Of a DNA stretch of 64,000 bases, positions 34,666-43,694 are shown in pieces. Under the pieces are notes generated by a model. It did not search any database. It saw only the letters and a program-made list of their open reading frames with translations, and was not told the DNA's origin. Source of the stretch: Myxococcus dinghuensis. Lineage in GTDB: Bacteria > Myxococcota > Myxococcia > Myxococcales > Myxococcaceae. The position numbers and the translations under genes were made by a program. The DNA is taken from assembly GCF_024198235.1 (NCBI RefSeq), contig NZ_JAKCFB010000045.1, forward strand, positions 1 to 64,000, given 5' to 3'. Position 1 is the first letter of the stretch. Every line of letters starts with the position of its first letter.

Positions 34666-36144
34666 CTAGCGCTTCGAGCTGCGGACACACGCCCGCTCCT
34701 TCCCCGCCTCCACGGGCCCGCAGGCGTCATGGAGGAACGTGGTCACCGGCTCCTTCCACACCTTCCCCTTGTTGTCCTTGCACAGCTCGAAGTCTCCATC
34801 CCCCGGGACCAGCGGTCCATCATCCAACTGGCACTTGCCCTTGTTCGAAGCGGACGTGCCCCAGCACGCCCCCACCACCGTGGACGCGCAGTTCGCGCCG
34901 GAGTTGGGCAACGCGCAGACACGGTGCGCCGCATACGCCGCGGGGCTCGACCACGCCGGGTCGAAGCAGGAGTACATGTTCTTGTAGATGGCGCCGGGGA
35001 TGACGACATGGTCGCCCTCCACCACGTACTTCGGCTTCTCACCCGGAGGGGCGATGTCGATCACATCCACCTGCGTCGCCAGGTACTTCGCGTCGAAGAT
35101 GTTGCCGTAGAAGGCCCCCTCGCGGATGGCGAAGACCTCCTGCTCCGACAGGGCGTACCGGCTCCACATCTTGGAGTAGACGTCGATCGTGGCCACCCCG
35201 AACGTCGCGCTGTCGTAGGGCGCCGTCATGACGCTGTAGTAGCCGCCCGCCGGGCAGGTGAACGACGCCACGGGCCCCAGGGAGTCACAGCTCGTGGCCG
35301 CCTCCGCCAGACGCGTGGTGTCCCCGGAGTCGCACCCGACGACCCCCTCGCAGACCCGCAGCGCCATCTGCGCGCCCCAGGTCGAGCCCAGCATCGGCCC
35401 GGACGGACACGACACGGAGCCCCCCGCGCCGATCCAGATCTGATCCCCGGGCGTGCACACCCCGATGCCGTCCGCGATCCAGCCACAATCGCGGGACTCC
35501 CCCACCTCGCCCGCGCCGCAGCCGCTGAAGCTGCTCTTGTGCTGCGCCGTGTTCGGATCGTGCTCCGCCGGCCGCGTCACCGCCTCCAGGTAGAAGATGG
35601 AGGAATCATTCGGGACCTCGCCCCGGATGGACAGCTCCACGCGGCGTCCCAGCGCGTTGTTGCGCGCCAGCAGGCAGCCGGAGACGCGGTTGAGGCACTC
35701 CATCGTCGGCGCCTGCGTCAGCCAATCGGTGCACAGGCCCGCCTTGCCCTTCCACGACGCCGGCCCCGGCACCCCCAGCGGATTGTAGTACCCGAGCACC
35801 TGGCTCGAATCCAACGCGCAGCTCACCAGGTACTCCATGAACTTCTGCGCGTCGGGGTCGTTCAACTGCTTGCGGATGTGGGCGTTCCCCGCCATCGGAT
35901 TCGGATCGAACAGCGACGACAGGCTGGAGTTCGCCAGCAGCGTCGTCGCCGGGCCGTTGGTGGAGATGGCGTTGAGGACCAGCGCGTCGGTCGACAGCGA
36001 GTTGGCGATGCGAATCTCCGACGTGCTCTCCCCGACCTCACCTGGGGCCGCTCCCTTCGGAACGCTTCCGCTTCCACAGCCAGCCAGCACCAAGGGAACC
36101 AAGGCTACGAAGAGCCGCGGGGGGCGACGGACAGTGAAATCCAT
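34666..36144 (-). CDS. Cys-rich lipoprotein of unknown function (492 aa)
   Basis: Start at ATG 36144 with GGAGGAG 7 nt upstream. Signal peptide FVALVPLVLAGC ends in a good lipobox (LAGC). The mature protein has about 20 further cysteines, many in pairs (SGCGAGEVGESRDC, CEGVVGCDSGD, CALPNSGANC), suggesting a disulphide-stabilised periplasmic or surface protein; an N-terminal part with NSLSTDALVLNAI precedes it. No named domain is recognised. It lies between two Ser/Thr kinases and downstream of a peptide-type transporter on the same strand, so it could be the envelope component of that system; this is inference from position. Confidence 0.82.
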   Translation of the reverse strand: MDFTVRRPPRLFVALVPLVLAGCGSGSVPKGAAPGEVGESTSEIRIANSLSTDALVLNAISTNGPATTLLANSSLSSLFDPNPMAGNAHIRKQLNDPDAQKFMEYLVSCALDSSQVLGYYNPLGVPGPASWKGKAGLCTDWLTQAPTMECLNRVSGCLLARNNALGRRVELSIRGEVPNDSSIFYLEAVTRPAEHDPNTAQHKSSFSGCGAGEVGESRDCGWIADGIGVCTPGDQIWIGAGGSVSCPSGPMLGSTWGAQMALRVCEGVVGCDSGDTTRLAEAATSCDSLGPVASFTCPAGGYYSVMTAPYDSATFGVATIDVYSKMWSRYALSEQEVFAIREGAFYGNIFDAKYLATQVDVIDIAPPGEKPKYVVEGDHVVIPGAIYKNMYSCFDPAWSSPAAYAAHRVCALPNSGANCASTVVGACWGTSASNKGKCQLDDGPLVPGDGDFELCKDNKGKVWKEPVTTFLHDACGPVEAGKERACVRSSKR

Positions 36145-36311
36145 GGACACTCCTCCGGTGAAGGAACGTGAAAAGTGCGAAATGCCCCCGAGGAGAAGCA
36201 CGGTCCGGGCCAGTGGCCCTTCGCCGAGTGTCCCCGGGAGGATGAACAGGGGGAGACGCAGGAGGTTGTAGCGCGGAGAGCCACAGACACGGGGACTCGT
36301 GACATGGGGCG

Positions 36312-39300
36312 CTACAGGCGGCGCAGGGCCGCGCGGAGGGAGTCCAGGCGCGGACGCCACAAGGGGGCGGCCTCCACGGCGCGCTCGGCGCGTTCGAGCC
36401 AGGCGCGGGTCTGGGCCCCGAGTCCGGCGGCGAGCGAGGAGCGCGCGGCCTGCAGGAGCAGCTCGGCCATCTCGTCGGCGGAGGCGAGCGCCTCGGCCTC
36501 CTTGGCGAGTGCGTCCCAGGCCCCGGGGTCGTGGGAGGCGCCGTGCCCCTCGGCGCCCTGGACCTGGAGCTCCACCAGGCGGCGCATGATGGCGGTGGGC
36601 GGCAGGGAGTCCGGGGGACAGTGCTCCTCGATCCACCGGAGTTGTCGCGAGGCGGACTCCCAGTCACCCAGGGCCGCGTCGATCCGCGCCAGCAGCAGCG
36701 CGTCGACGGGCACCGGGTGCTCGAGGAAGAAGCGCATGCCCAGCTCATGGGCACGGCGGGCCAGGAGGACGCCCTCCTCCAAGCGGGCCTGCATGTAGAG
36801 CACCTCCGCCAGGTTGAAGGTGGACCAGCGCTCCACCTGGGCGTGCCCCAGTTCGCGCCCCAGGGCCATCGCCCGGCGCAGGTCCTCCTCCATGCGCGTG
36901 ACGTCGCCCTGACGCAGCCACAGCAGCACGCGGTTGATGAGCGTCGCGGACAGGTGCAGCGCGTCCCCGGCCTGTTCGCAGCGGTCCACGGCCTCCTCGA
37001 AGCGGGAGGCGGCCTCCTCCGCGCGATCGAGGAACGTCAGCGCCGAGCCCAGGAGCGCCAGGGCCACCACGTGGGTCTCGTGCTCCCGGGCCCGCTCGGC
37101 GCCCTCGACGGTCGATTCGAGCACGCGCGCCGCGGCGCTCCACTCGCCCTGGCGCACGTGCAGCCGGCCTCGGGCGAGCGCGCAGCGCAGGGACAGGCGC
37201 GGATCGTCCAACTGCTCGATGCGCTCCAGCGCCTCGCGCGCGCAGGCGGTGGAGCCCTCCACGTCCTCCATCCAATCGCGCGTGGTGGCCTCCTCCAGCA
37301 GCAGGTCCACCGCGAGCGTATGGCGCCCCCGGGTCTCCGCCAGCGCGCGCGCTTCCGCCAGGTCCACGAGCCCCTCGCGGAAGCGCTGGAGCCGGTGGCG
37401 CACGCGTCCCCGCCCCGCGAGCGCGAGCATCCGCCGCTCCACGTCCCCCTCCGGCAGCAACGCGAGGGCGCGCGTGTAGTGCTGCTCGGCCTCGACGGGC
37501 TGGTGCGCGCGGCGCGCCTCCTCGGCGAGGGCCAGGAAGGCGGTGCTCGCCTCGTCGTGAGCCCCGCTCCCCGCGGCGTGGTGGGCGCGACGACGGCGCG
37601 CGGTCGCGCTGTCGCCGAGCGCCGTCCGGAGCGCGGCGGCATGGAGGGCCCGCCGCGTCGCCACGGGCGCCAGGACCTCGAGCGCCTCGCGCAGCAGGGG
37701 GTGGCGGAAGGCGAAGCGGCCCAGCCCCAGGGGACGCAGCAACCCCGCGCGGACCAGACGTTGGAGCCCCGCGCCCGCGTCCAGGGCCGACGCCGTGCGC
37801 GACAGGTCCTCGCGCGAGTCGAGGTGATGCAGCGCCGCGTCCACCTGGGCGACCTCCAGCTCCGTGCCCAGGACGGCACACAGCCGCGCCAGCGTCCGGT
37901 GCGCCTCGGGGAGTCCTCCGAGCGCGCGGGCCGCGAGTCGTTCGAAGAGCGGCGTCACGGACACGTCGAGCAACGCGTCCGAGGCGATGTACCAGCCGCC
38001 CCCCTGCGCCACCCGCAGCGCTCCCGCCGCCCGCAGCGCCACGGCCAGCTCCACGAGCGACAACGGCACGCCCTGGGCGAGCTGCTCCAAGCGCGCGAGC
38101 ACTGGCTCCGGCACGTGCTCCGCGGGTCGGAGCAGGGCCGACAGCAGCACTCGACTCGCCTCCGGCGTCAGTGGCGGGAGCACGTGACGGGAGGACATGG
38201 CGCTGCGCTCGCCCAGGTGGGGCCGCAGTCCGAGCAGCGCGGGTCGCGCGGAGGTGCACACCCACAGACGCGCCTCGACCCCGGCGAGCGTCGCCATCTC
38301 CAGCGCGTCGAGGCTGGTGGGGTCCGCGAGGTGCGCGTCGTCCACCAGCAGCACCCGGGGCAGCTCGCGCGCGCGGTGCTGGAGCGCGTCCGCGAGCTGG
38401 CGCGCGGCGGCGTGACGTGCGTCCGTGAGCGGCGCGCCGGCGATGCGAGCGCCCGACTCCAGCGGGCTCCCGCCCTCGCCCACCTCCGCCCGGAGCTGCT
38501 CCAGGAGCGTCTCGGGACCGGTCGCATCCGGGCCCGGCGCGCGCAGCCGCACCACCCGCACGTCGCCGCGAGCCTCCAGCCTCACGGCCAGCGCATCGAG
38601 GACCCGGGACTTCCCCTGCCCCACGTCTCCCGTGAGCACGGCGAAGCCGGGCCTCCCGCCGCCCAGGCTGCGCAGGACCTCCAGCTCCAGCGCGTCCAGC
38701 GACGACTCGCGCCCCACGAGCGGCGGCGGCTCCGAACCCGAGCTGGAGACGCCGTGGTCGAGGAGGCGCCGGTGATGGGGAGCGGCCTCGGGAGCCGCCC
38801 CCACGTCGTCGGTCACCGCCTCGGTGGCGCTGGCGTCGAGCCGCGCGGCGGCCGCGGGCGTGACGCGTGTCGCCCCCAGCTCCCAGGTCGCGGGCCACCA
38901 GTCCTCGGGGGACTCCAGCGCGGCGCCCGCGAGACGCATCGAGGAGACTCCCGCGAACACGCTCAACTCGGCCAGGTGGAGGATGGCCGCCGACTCGCCC
39001 TCCTCGACCAGGCGCCGCGCCGCGAGCGCGCCCGCGCGCAGATTGGCTTCCCCCGTGGGCGCCTCCGCGAAGGCGATGAGGTAGCCGTGAGGGCGCACGC
39101 GCGCGATGACGCCACCTTGCGGCTCCAGCGCGGCCAGCACGCCGTCCAACGGCAGCCGCGTCGACAGCCCGAGCAGGGCCACGGAGCGGAGCCCTGTCTC
39201 CGAGGATGGAGTCGCGGTGGAGGCCGGACTCACGACGGGCGCGGCGGCGTCCGGCGACGCGGTGGAGCGGCACGCGGCATCGAAGGCGGCGAGCACGTCC

Positions 39301-40190
39301 GGCGCGCGGGCGAAGCGCTCCGTGGGCGACTTCGCCAGACAGGCGCGCAGCACGTCGTCGAGCGCGGTGGGGACGGCCGCGCGCTCCGAGAGGCGCGGGG
39401 GCCTCAGGCTGACATGGCCGTGGCGGATCTCCTCGGGACTGCCGACGAACGGGGGCGCGCCGGAGAGCAGCTCGAAGAGCAGGATGCCCAGCGCGTAGAT
39501 GTCCGCCGAGGGGCTGGCCAGCCGCGCGTCGAGGCACTGCTCGGGGGCCATGTACAGCGGCGTACCCAGGCGATGCCCGGCGGGGGTCGCCCCGGTGGGG
39601 AGCTCGTCGCCACGCTCGAGGGACTCCTCGCCGTCGTAGAACCGCGCCAGCCCGAGGTCGAGGAGGCTGAGCGTGCCACCCTCTCGCAGGAAGATGTTCT
39701 CCGGTTTCAGGTCGCGGTGCGCGAGCCCCGCGGCATGCACTCGCTCGAGGGCGGGACACAGCGCCGCCAGCAGCTCGCGCGTCCGGGGAAGCGACGCGGC
39801 GCCGGCGCCGGGGAGTGACGCCATCCACGCGGCCAGCGTCTGGCCGTGCAGGTGCTCCATGACGAGGTAGGGGCGCCCCCGCAGCATGCCGTGCTGGAGC
39901 AGCTCCGGAACCGTCGGCGGCCCCACGCGGCGCAGCGCCGCGGCCTCACGGGCGAAGCGCTCGTGGTGGGGCCCCTGCCCCATCTTCAGCGCCACCTCGC
40001 GGCCGTCGACGTCCCGGTACGCGGTGAACACGCGTGAGAAGCCGCCCTCTCCCAACAGGGCGGCACTGCGCAGGCCGGGCACCTCCGGAAGCGGCGGAGA
40101 CTCCGCCAGGGCTTCCAGCCGAGGGCGCGAACCGTGCACGGGGCACGCCGCGCCTGGGGACAGGCGTCGGTGGCAGTTCGGGCAGCGCAT
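36312..40190 (-). CDS. Ser/Thr kinase fused to AAA ATPase and helical repeats (PknK-like)
   Basis: Multidomain signalling protein of 1292 aa. It begins with a possible zinc ribbon (Cys3, Cys6, Cys16, His19). The kinase domain (about 40-310) has Lys69, HRD 158-160, Asn165 and DLG 178-180 in place of DFG. Next is a degenerate cyclase-like segment (about 345-470; ARVRPHGYLIAFAEAP, SAAILHLAELSVFAG). A STAND/AAA-type ATPase follows, with Walker A GDVGQGKS (Lys527) and RVLLVDDAHLAD as Walker B, then tetratricopeptide-type repeats to the end. PknK-like proteins couple ligand or partner binding on the repeats to kinase output. It follows the OPT transporter by 15 bp, pointing to one operon. Confidence 0.93.
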   Translation of the reverse strand: MRCPNCHRRLSPGAACPVHGSRPRLEALAESPPLPEVPGLRSAALLGEGGFSRVFTAYRDVDGREVALKMGQGPHHERFAREAAALRRVGPPTVPELLQHGMLRGRPYLVMEHLHGQTLAAWMASLPGAGAASLPRTRELLAALCPALERVHAAGLAHRDLKPENIFLREGGTLSLLDLGLARFYDGEESLERGDELPTGATPAGHRLGTPLYMAPEQCLDARLASPSADIYALGILLFELLSGAPPFVGSPEEIRHGHVSLRPPRLSERAAVPTALDDVLRACLAKSPTERFARAPDVLAAFDAACRSTASPDAAAPVVSPASTATPSSETGLRSVALLGLSTRLPLDGVLAALEPQGGVIARVRPHGYLIAFAEAPTGEANLRAGALAARRLVEEGESAAILHLAELSVFAGVSSMRLAGAALESPEDWWPATWELGATRVTPAAAARLDASATEAVTDDVGAAPEAAPHHRRLLDHGVSSSGSEPPPLVGRESSLDALELEVLRSLGGGRPGFAVLTGDVGQGKSRVLDALAVRLEARGDVRVVRLRAPGPDATGPETLLEQLRAEVGEGGSPLESGARIAGAPLTDARHAAARQLADALQHRARELPRVLLVDDAHLADPTSLDALEMATLAGVEARLWVCTSARPALLGLRPHLGERSAMSSRHVLPPLTPEASRVLLSALLRPAEHVPEPVLARLEQLAQGVPLSLVELAVALRAAGALRVAQGGGWYIASDALLDVSVTPLFERLAARALGGLPEAHRTLARLCAVLGTELEVAQVDAALHHLDSREDLSRTASALDAGAGLQRLVRAGLLRPLGLGRFAFRHPLLREALEVLAPVATRRALHAAALRTALGDSATARRRRAHHAAGSGAHDEASTAFLALAEEARRAHQPVEAEQHYTRALALLPEGDVERRMLALAGRGRVRHRLQRFREGLVDLAEARALAETRGRHTLAVDLLLEEATTRDWMEDVEGSTACAREALERIEQLDDPRLSLRCALARGRLHVRQGEWSAAARVLESTVEGAERAREHETHVVALALLGSALTFLDRAEEAASRFEEAVDRCEQAGDALHLSATLINRVLLWLRQGDVTRMEEDLRRAMALGRELGHAQVERWSTFNLAEVLYMQARLEEGVLLARRAHELGMRFFLEHPVPVDALLLARIDAALGDWESASRQLRWIEEHCPPDSLPPTAIMRRLVELQVQGAEGHGASHDPGAWDALAKEAEALASADEMAELLLQAARSSLAAGLGAQTRAWLERAERAVEAAPLWRPRLDSLRAALRRL

Positions 40191-40205
40191 CGTCGGAAGA
40201 CAAGG

Positions 40206-42080
40206 CTACCAGAGCGTTCGCCACAGGACGATGGCGACCCCCACCAGCCCCTCGCCCGCGATGAGCCCCGCGGAGAGGGGGACCAGCCGCCGCTCCGACA
40301 AGGCGGGTCGCGCGCGTCCCACCACCGCCGTGGCGGCACCTCCCAGGAAGAGGCACAAGGCGTAGGACGGCGTCAGCAGACACGCCAGCGCCATGCCCAA
40401 TGGAGAGGGGACCCAGCGGCTCGCTCGGACAGGGAGCAGCCGCTCCGCGACCGCGAGGACCGCCGCCGCGACCGCCGCCCACAGCACCGCGGAGCGCGTG
40501 ATGGGCCCCAGGCTGTCGAGCCCCATCGCCAGGACCCGGGCCATGCCCGCCGTGACGAACGCCGCGGGCGCGGGGAACTGCTCCGACCCCAGGACGGCCC
40601 GCTCCGGCACGAGCAGGAAGAACAGCGGCACGGCCGCGAGCGCGCCCACCAGCGTCCCCAGCAGCTGCGCGAGGAACAACCGGCGGGGGTTCGCGCCCAG
40701 CAGGTGCCCCGTCTTGAGGTCGGTGAGGAGGTCGGCCGACGCGGAGGCCGCGTTGACGGTGATGCCCGCGGTGGCCAGGTTGGCCTGGACGTTGTTCGGC
40801 AGGAGCATCCCGTAGGTGACCTGGGTCACCTGGCTCAGCGCCCCCACGGGCGCCGCATCCGTCTCGCCGGCGACGCGGCAGGAGATGAAGCACAGCAGGA
40901 AGGAGAGCGCGACGGCGAGCGCCGCGTGTCCCACCGGCACACCGAAGCCCACGTGCGCGACGACGACGGCACCGGGCGCGAGCAGGGCGACGCCCGCGAG
41001 CCACCAACGCCGAGGCACCTGGACCGCGTCCACCGGATGCGGCGCGGAGGCCCGTCTCGAGAAGAGTCCCTGGAACCCGCGGCGCAGGACACGCGCGTCC
41101 CAGGCGAAGTGGACGAGCGACGCCACGGTGAGCGCCGCCGCGCCAGGCCACACGCTCCAGGCGAGGAACGGCTCCTCCTTGTCCGAGACGAGCCCCGCGC
41201 CGAGCAGGCGTGGCGCCACGACGCCATGGAGGAGGATGGCGCCGAGCCACAGGGACGTGGTGACCCGAGGCCCGAGCAAGGCCCCCGCGCCCAGCGGCAG
41301 CAGGCTCGTCTCCAGGCCGAACCCCAGTCGCTCGAGCGAGATGCCCCCCAGTCCACCGGGGAATGGAAGCGCCATGGGGAGCCGTCCGAGCCCGTCGCGA
41401 ACGAAGGTGACGACTCCGGCCACGGCGCCGCCGAGCCCGAGCATGCGCAGGCGCACAGACGCATCGGGGTCGGTGCCATGCAGCGCGCGGATGGTGGTCG
41501 CGGCGGCGGTCCCCGAGGCGAACGGCAGTTGTTCGTGATCCACGAGGCGGCGCTTGAAGGGTACGGCGAAGAGCACGCCCAGCGCGGACAGCAGGAAGGT
41601 CCAAGCCAGCAGGATGATGGGCGACGGATGCTGGCCGGTGACGATGAGCCACGCCCCCTGCACGGAGACGAGCGCCCCGCCAGTGGCATAGCCCGCCGCG
41701 GACGCCACCGTCTGCGCGCTGCACGTCTCGAGGGGAGACAGGGGTCGTCCGGCCACGCCGGGCGCCACCCGCCGAGCGAGGCCATGCGACGCATGCGCGA
41801 GCAACGCGGCGGTGATGGCGACACCGAAGGCCATCCCCGTCTTCAGGCCCACGTAGAGGTTGGTGGCGCAGGTGAGCACGCCGATGACGGCGCCGAGCAC
41901 CACCGAGCGCGGCGTGAGCTGCGCGAGCCGGTCCCCTTGGTACACGTTCGAGTACCAATACGTATCCGCGTCCTCGGGCGTCTCGCCGGGGATGCTCACG
42001 AGCGTCAGCGAGGCGGGCGTCAGGTCCGACGCAGTCGCAGTCTCTTCCGGCGGATTCGGTGAGGGCCGAGCCATGGGCAT
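40206..42080 (-). CDS. OPT-family oligopeptide transporter
   Basis: Integral membrane importer with about 16 hydrophobic helices (about 624 aa), proton-coupled, of the oligopeptide transporter family; bacterial members move short peptides or metal chelates. Visible family stretches: GVLTCATNLYVGLKTGMAFG near the first helix, then ETCSAQTVASAAGYATGG and NAASASADLLTDLKTGHLLGA. Start uncertain between ATG 42086, 42080 and 42074; 42080 has AGGA 5 nt upstream. A long upstream extension is open but unsupported. It leads a leftward run with the kinase-AAA protein 15 bp behind, so uptake and kinase signalling are probably co-expressed. Confidence 0.9.
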   Translation of the reverse strand: MPMARPSPNPPEETATASDLTPASLTLVSIPGETPEDADTYWYSNVYQGDRLAQLTPRSVVLGAVIGVLTCATNLYVGLKTGMAFGVAITAALLAHASHGLARRVAPGVAGRPLSPLETCSAQTVASAAGYATGGALVSVQGAWLIVTGQHPSPIILLAWTFLLSALGVLFAVPFKRRLVDHEQLPFASGTAAATTIRALHGTDPDASVRLRMLGLGGAVAGVVTFVRDGLGRLPMALPFPGGLGGISLERLGFGLETSLLPLGAGALLGPRVTTSLWLGAILLHGVVAPRLLGAGLVSDKEEPFLAWSVWPGAAALTVASLVHFAWDARVLRRGFQGLFSRRASAPHPVDAVQVPRRWWLAGVALLAPGAVVVAHVGFGVPVGHAALAVALSFLLCFISCRVAGETDAAPVGALSQVTQVTYGMLLPNNVQANLATAGITVNAASASADLLTDLKTGHLLGANPRRLFLAQLLGTLVGALAAVPLFFLLVPERAVLGSEQFPAPAAFVTAGMARVLAMGLDSLGPITRSAVLWAAVAAAVLAVAERLLPVRASRWVPSPLGMALACLLTPSYALCLFLGGAATAVVGRARPALSERRLVPLSAGLIAGEGLVGVAIVLWRTLW

Positions 42081-42297
42081 GCCCATCCTTTCACCCGTCC
42101 CCCATCCAGGACGAGTCCCCCTCGTCCCTTTCACCCGACGCGAAATGCAACGGGACGGCCAGCAGTCGGAGAACCCCGGCACCGCATCCAGAGAACGTAG
42201 CGTGGCCTTCCACGCGCCGAGGTGACATCGCGGGAACACGCCTTCCACGAACGGAGCGCCACGCGACGGCGCGCGTTCGTCGACGCGGCGCGGACCT

Positions 42298-43056
42298 TCA
42301 CCGCGCGGCGTGACGTCTCACGGAGATCATGAGCAGGTAGCGGTCCGCCGTGCCCGGCAGGTAGCGCTCCAGGTGGGGTCCTTCCGGAAAGAAGCCCAAA
42401 TCGTCCAACAAGCGGAACACCCGGTGCGCGGCGACGTCGTCACGCAAGCCACATTCGAGGGTCGCGAAGAGCGTCGGCGGAAGTTCCTGGCGACGTGCAC
42501 CGGGCGGCGTCCTGCGCCCCGCCTTGACGCGGAAGCCGACCTCCCCCACGAGCTGTCCCCCGACGCGGTCGAGCGTGCGGACATAGCCGCTCGTGAGGAC
42601 GGTCGTGCCCCGGCGCTCGAGTTCCCGCTTTCGCATCACGACCGCGTCGAGGAAGGGCAGCGGTCGCTCGGGGGCCGTCGCCGGGAACCAGACGAGGACC
42701 GAGGGGTCACTCCAGTGCTCCAGGTGCAGGAGCGGTCGGGCGGAGTCGAGTCCGCGCAGGTATTGGTCCGCCACCTGGAGGGAGAGCAGCCTCGCGGCCA
42801 TCTCCTGCCGCCACGTGGTGAGCAGGGCTTCGCGCGCACGCGCGTCTCGCCGGAGGAACTCGCGGATGGCGGCCAGGGAGATGCCCGCGGCACGCAGGCT
42901 GCTGATGAAGCGTGCCTCCGCGACCTGCGAGGCGGCATAGGCGCGATAGCCGTTGTCCCAGCGGCGCGCGGGCTTCAGCAATCCCTTTCGCTCGTAGAAC
43001 CGGAGCGCGCTCGCGGACAGCCCGCTGCGGTCCGCGAACTGGGAAATCGTCAGCAT
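42298..43056 (-). CDS. MerR-family regulator with effector-binding C-terminus
   Basis: Regulator of 252 aa. The N-terminal winged helix reads LTISQFADRSGLSASALRFYERKGLL with the MerR hallmark RFYERKGL, followed by a dimerisation helix (about 75-120). The C-terminal half (about 125-252), with LEHWSDPSVLVWFPA and VGEVGFRVKAG, looks like a GyrI/BmrR-type ligand domain, as in multidrug sensors. I start at ATG 43056 (AAGGAG 11 nt upstream); the frame is open 75 codons further but that overlaps the divergent gene. It is transcribed away from a small protein that itself has an effector-binding fold, across a 76-bp gap. Confidence 0.92.
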   Translation of the reverse strand: MLTISQFADRSGLSASALRFYERKGLLKPARRWDNGYRAYAASQVAEARFISSLRAAGISLAAIREFLRRDARAREALLTTWRQEMAARLLSLQVADQYLRGLDSARPLLHLEHWSDPSVLVWFPATAPERPLPFLDAVVMRKRELERRGTTVLTSGYVRTLDRVGGQLVGEVGFRVKAGRRTPPGARRQELPPTLFATLECGLRDDVAAHRVFRLLDDLGFFPEGPHLERYLPGTADRYLLMISVRRHAAR

Positions 43057-43071
43057 GCGGAGGTTCTCTCC

Positions 43072-43103
43072 TTGAGCTTCAACCTGCTTCAAGGTGCAGG
43101 GTA
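43072..43103 (+). promoter_or_regulatory. Possible MerR-controlled promoter with long spacer
   Basis: TTGAGC (43072-43077) and CAGGGT (43097-43102) are separated by 19 bp, the stretched spacing characteristic of MerR-activated promoters. The spacer contains ACCT-N6-AGGT (43082-43095), a short inverted repeat. It points to the gene starting at 43133. The -10 is poor, so the call is tentative. Confidence 0.4.
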
Positions 43104-43132
43104 CGGGCACGATGTCTCCCCGAGGAAGCCCC

Positions 43133-43636
43133 ATGCACGTCACCGTCAGCTCGCGGCACGCGTTGAAACTGGTCGGTCTCAAGGTCGTGGGTCGTCGCAG
43201 CGAACTGAGCCACCGCGTCCCGCTCGCCTGGACGGAGCTCGTCGCTCGCGCGGACACCCTCCCCCATCGCGTCGACACCAACGTGTTCTACGGCGCCTTC
43301 CCGGAAAGCGACCATCTGGGCGCGAGCGAGGACGGCGTCTACACCTACAGCGTCTGCGCGGAGGTCAGCGAGTTCGGCCCACTGCCTCGGGACTTCATCA
43401 CCCACGTCGTCCCTCCGCGCGACTACGCGATGCTGCGCGTGGTGGGCACCGCGGAGGCAATCGAGGCCGCGTACCTGGGGCTCGCTGACTGGCTGCGCGA
43501 CCACTGCAGGACCCCGGATGGCGAGGCCCTCGCGCTCGAGCGCTATGACGTCCGCAAACAGCGGGTCACTCCGCCCTACACGACCTTCGACTACGAAATC
43601 CTCAAGCCCCTGCGCCCCGAACCTCCCTCCCGCTGA
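43133..43636 (+). CDS. GyrI/AraC effector-binding-domain protein
   Basis: Small cytoplasmic protein of 167 aa with the SOUL/GyrI-like ligand-binding fold: RHALKLVGLKVVGR at the N-terminus, VFYGAFPESDHL and YTYSVCAEVSEFGPLP in the middle and a conserved end FDYEILKPL. Stand-alone versions bind small hydrophobic or cationic drugs or protect gyrase. Start at ATG 43133 with GAGGA 7 nt upstream; ATG 43112 is an alternative without one. Divergent from the MerR regulator, which carries a similar domain, so the pair probably senses and buffers the same ligand. Confidence 0.85.
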   Translation: MHVTVSSRHALKLVGLKVVGRRSELSHRVPLAWTELVARADTLPHRVDTNVFYGAFPESDHLGASEDGVYTYSVCAEVSEFGPLPRDFITHVVPPRDYAMLRVVGTAEAIEAAYLGLADWLRDHCRTPDGEALALERYDVRKQRVTPPYTTFDYEILKPLRPEPPSR

Positions 43637-43694
43637 CGACGGAGAGGACGCATGTGCCTTGCTTGCGCACAGAGGCGTTTCCTAGCCTGTCCGC

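Noticed and set aside
36531-39818. Long plus-strand frame opposite the kinase-AAA gene
   Set aside because: The minus-strand frame has intact kinase and ATPase motifs, while the plus-strand translation is Arg/Gln/Ala-rich without structure.
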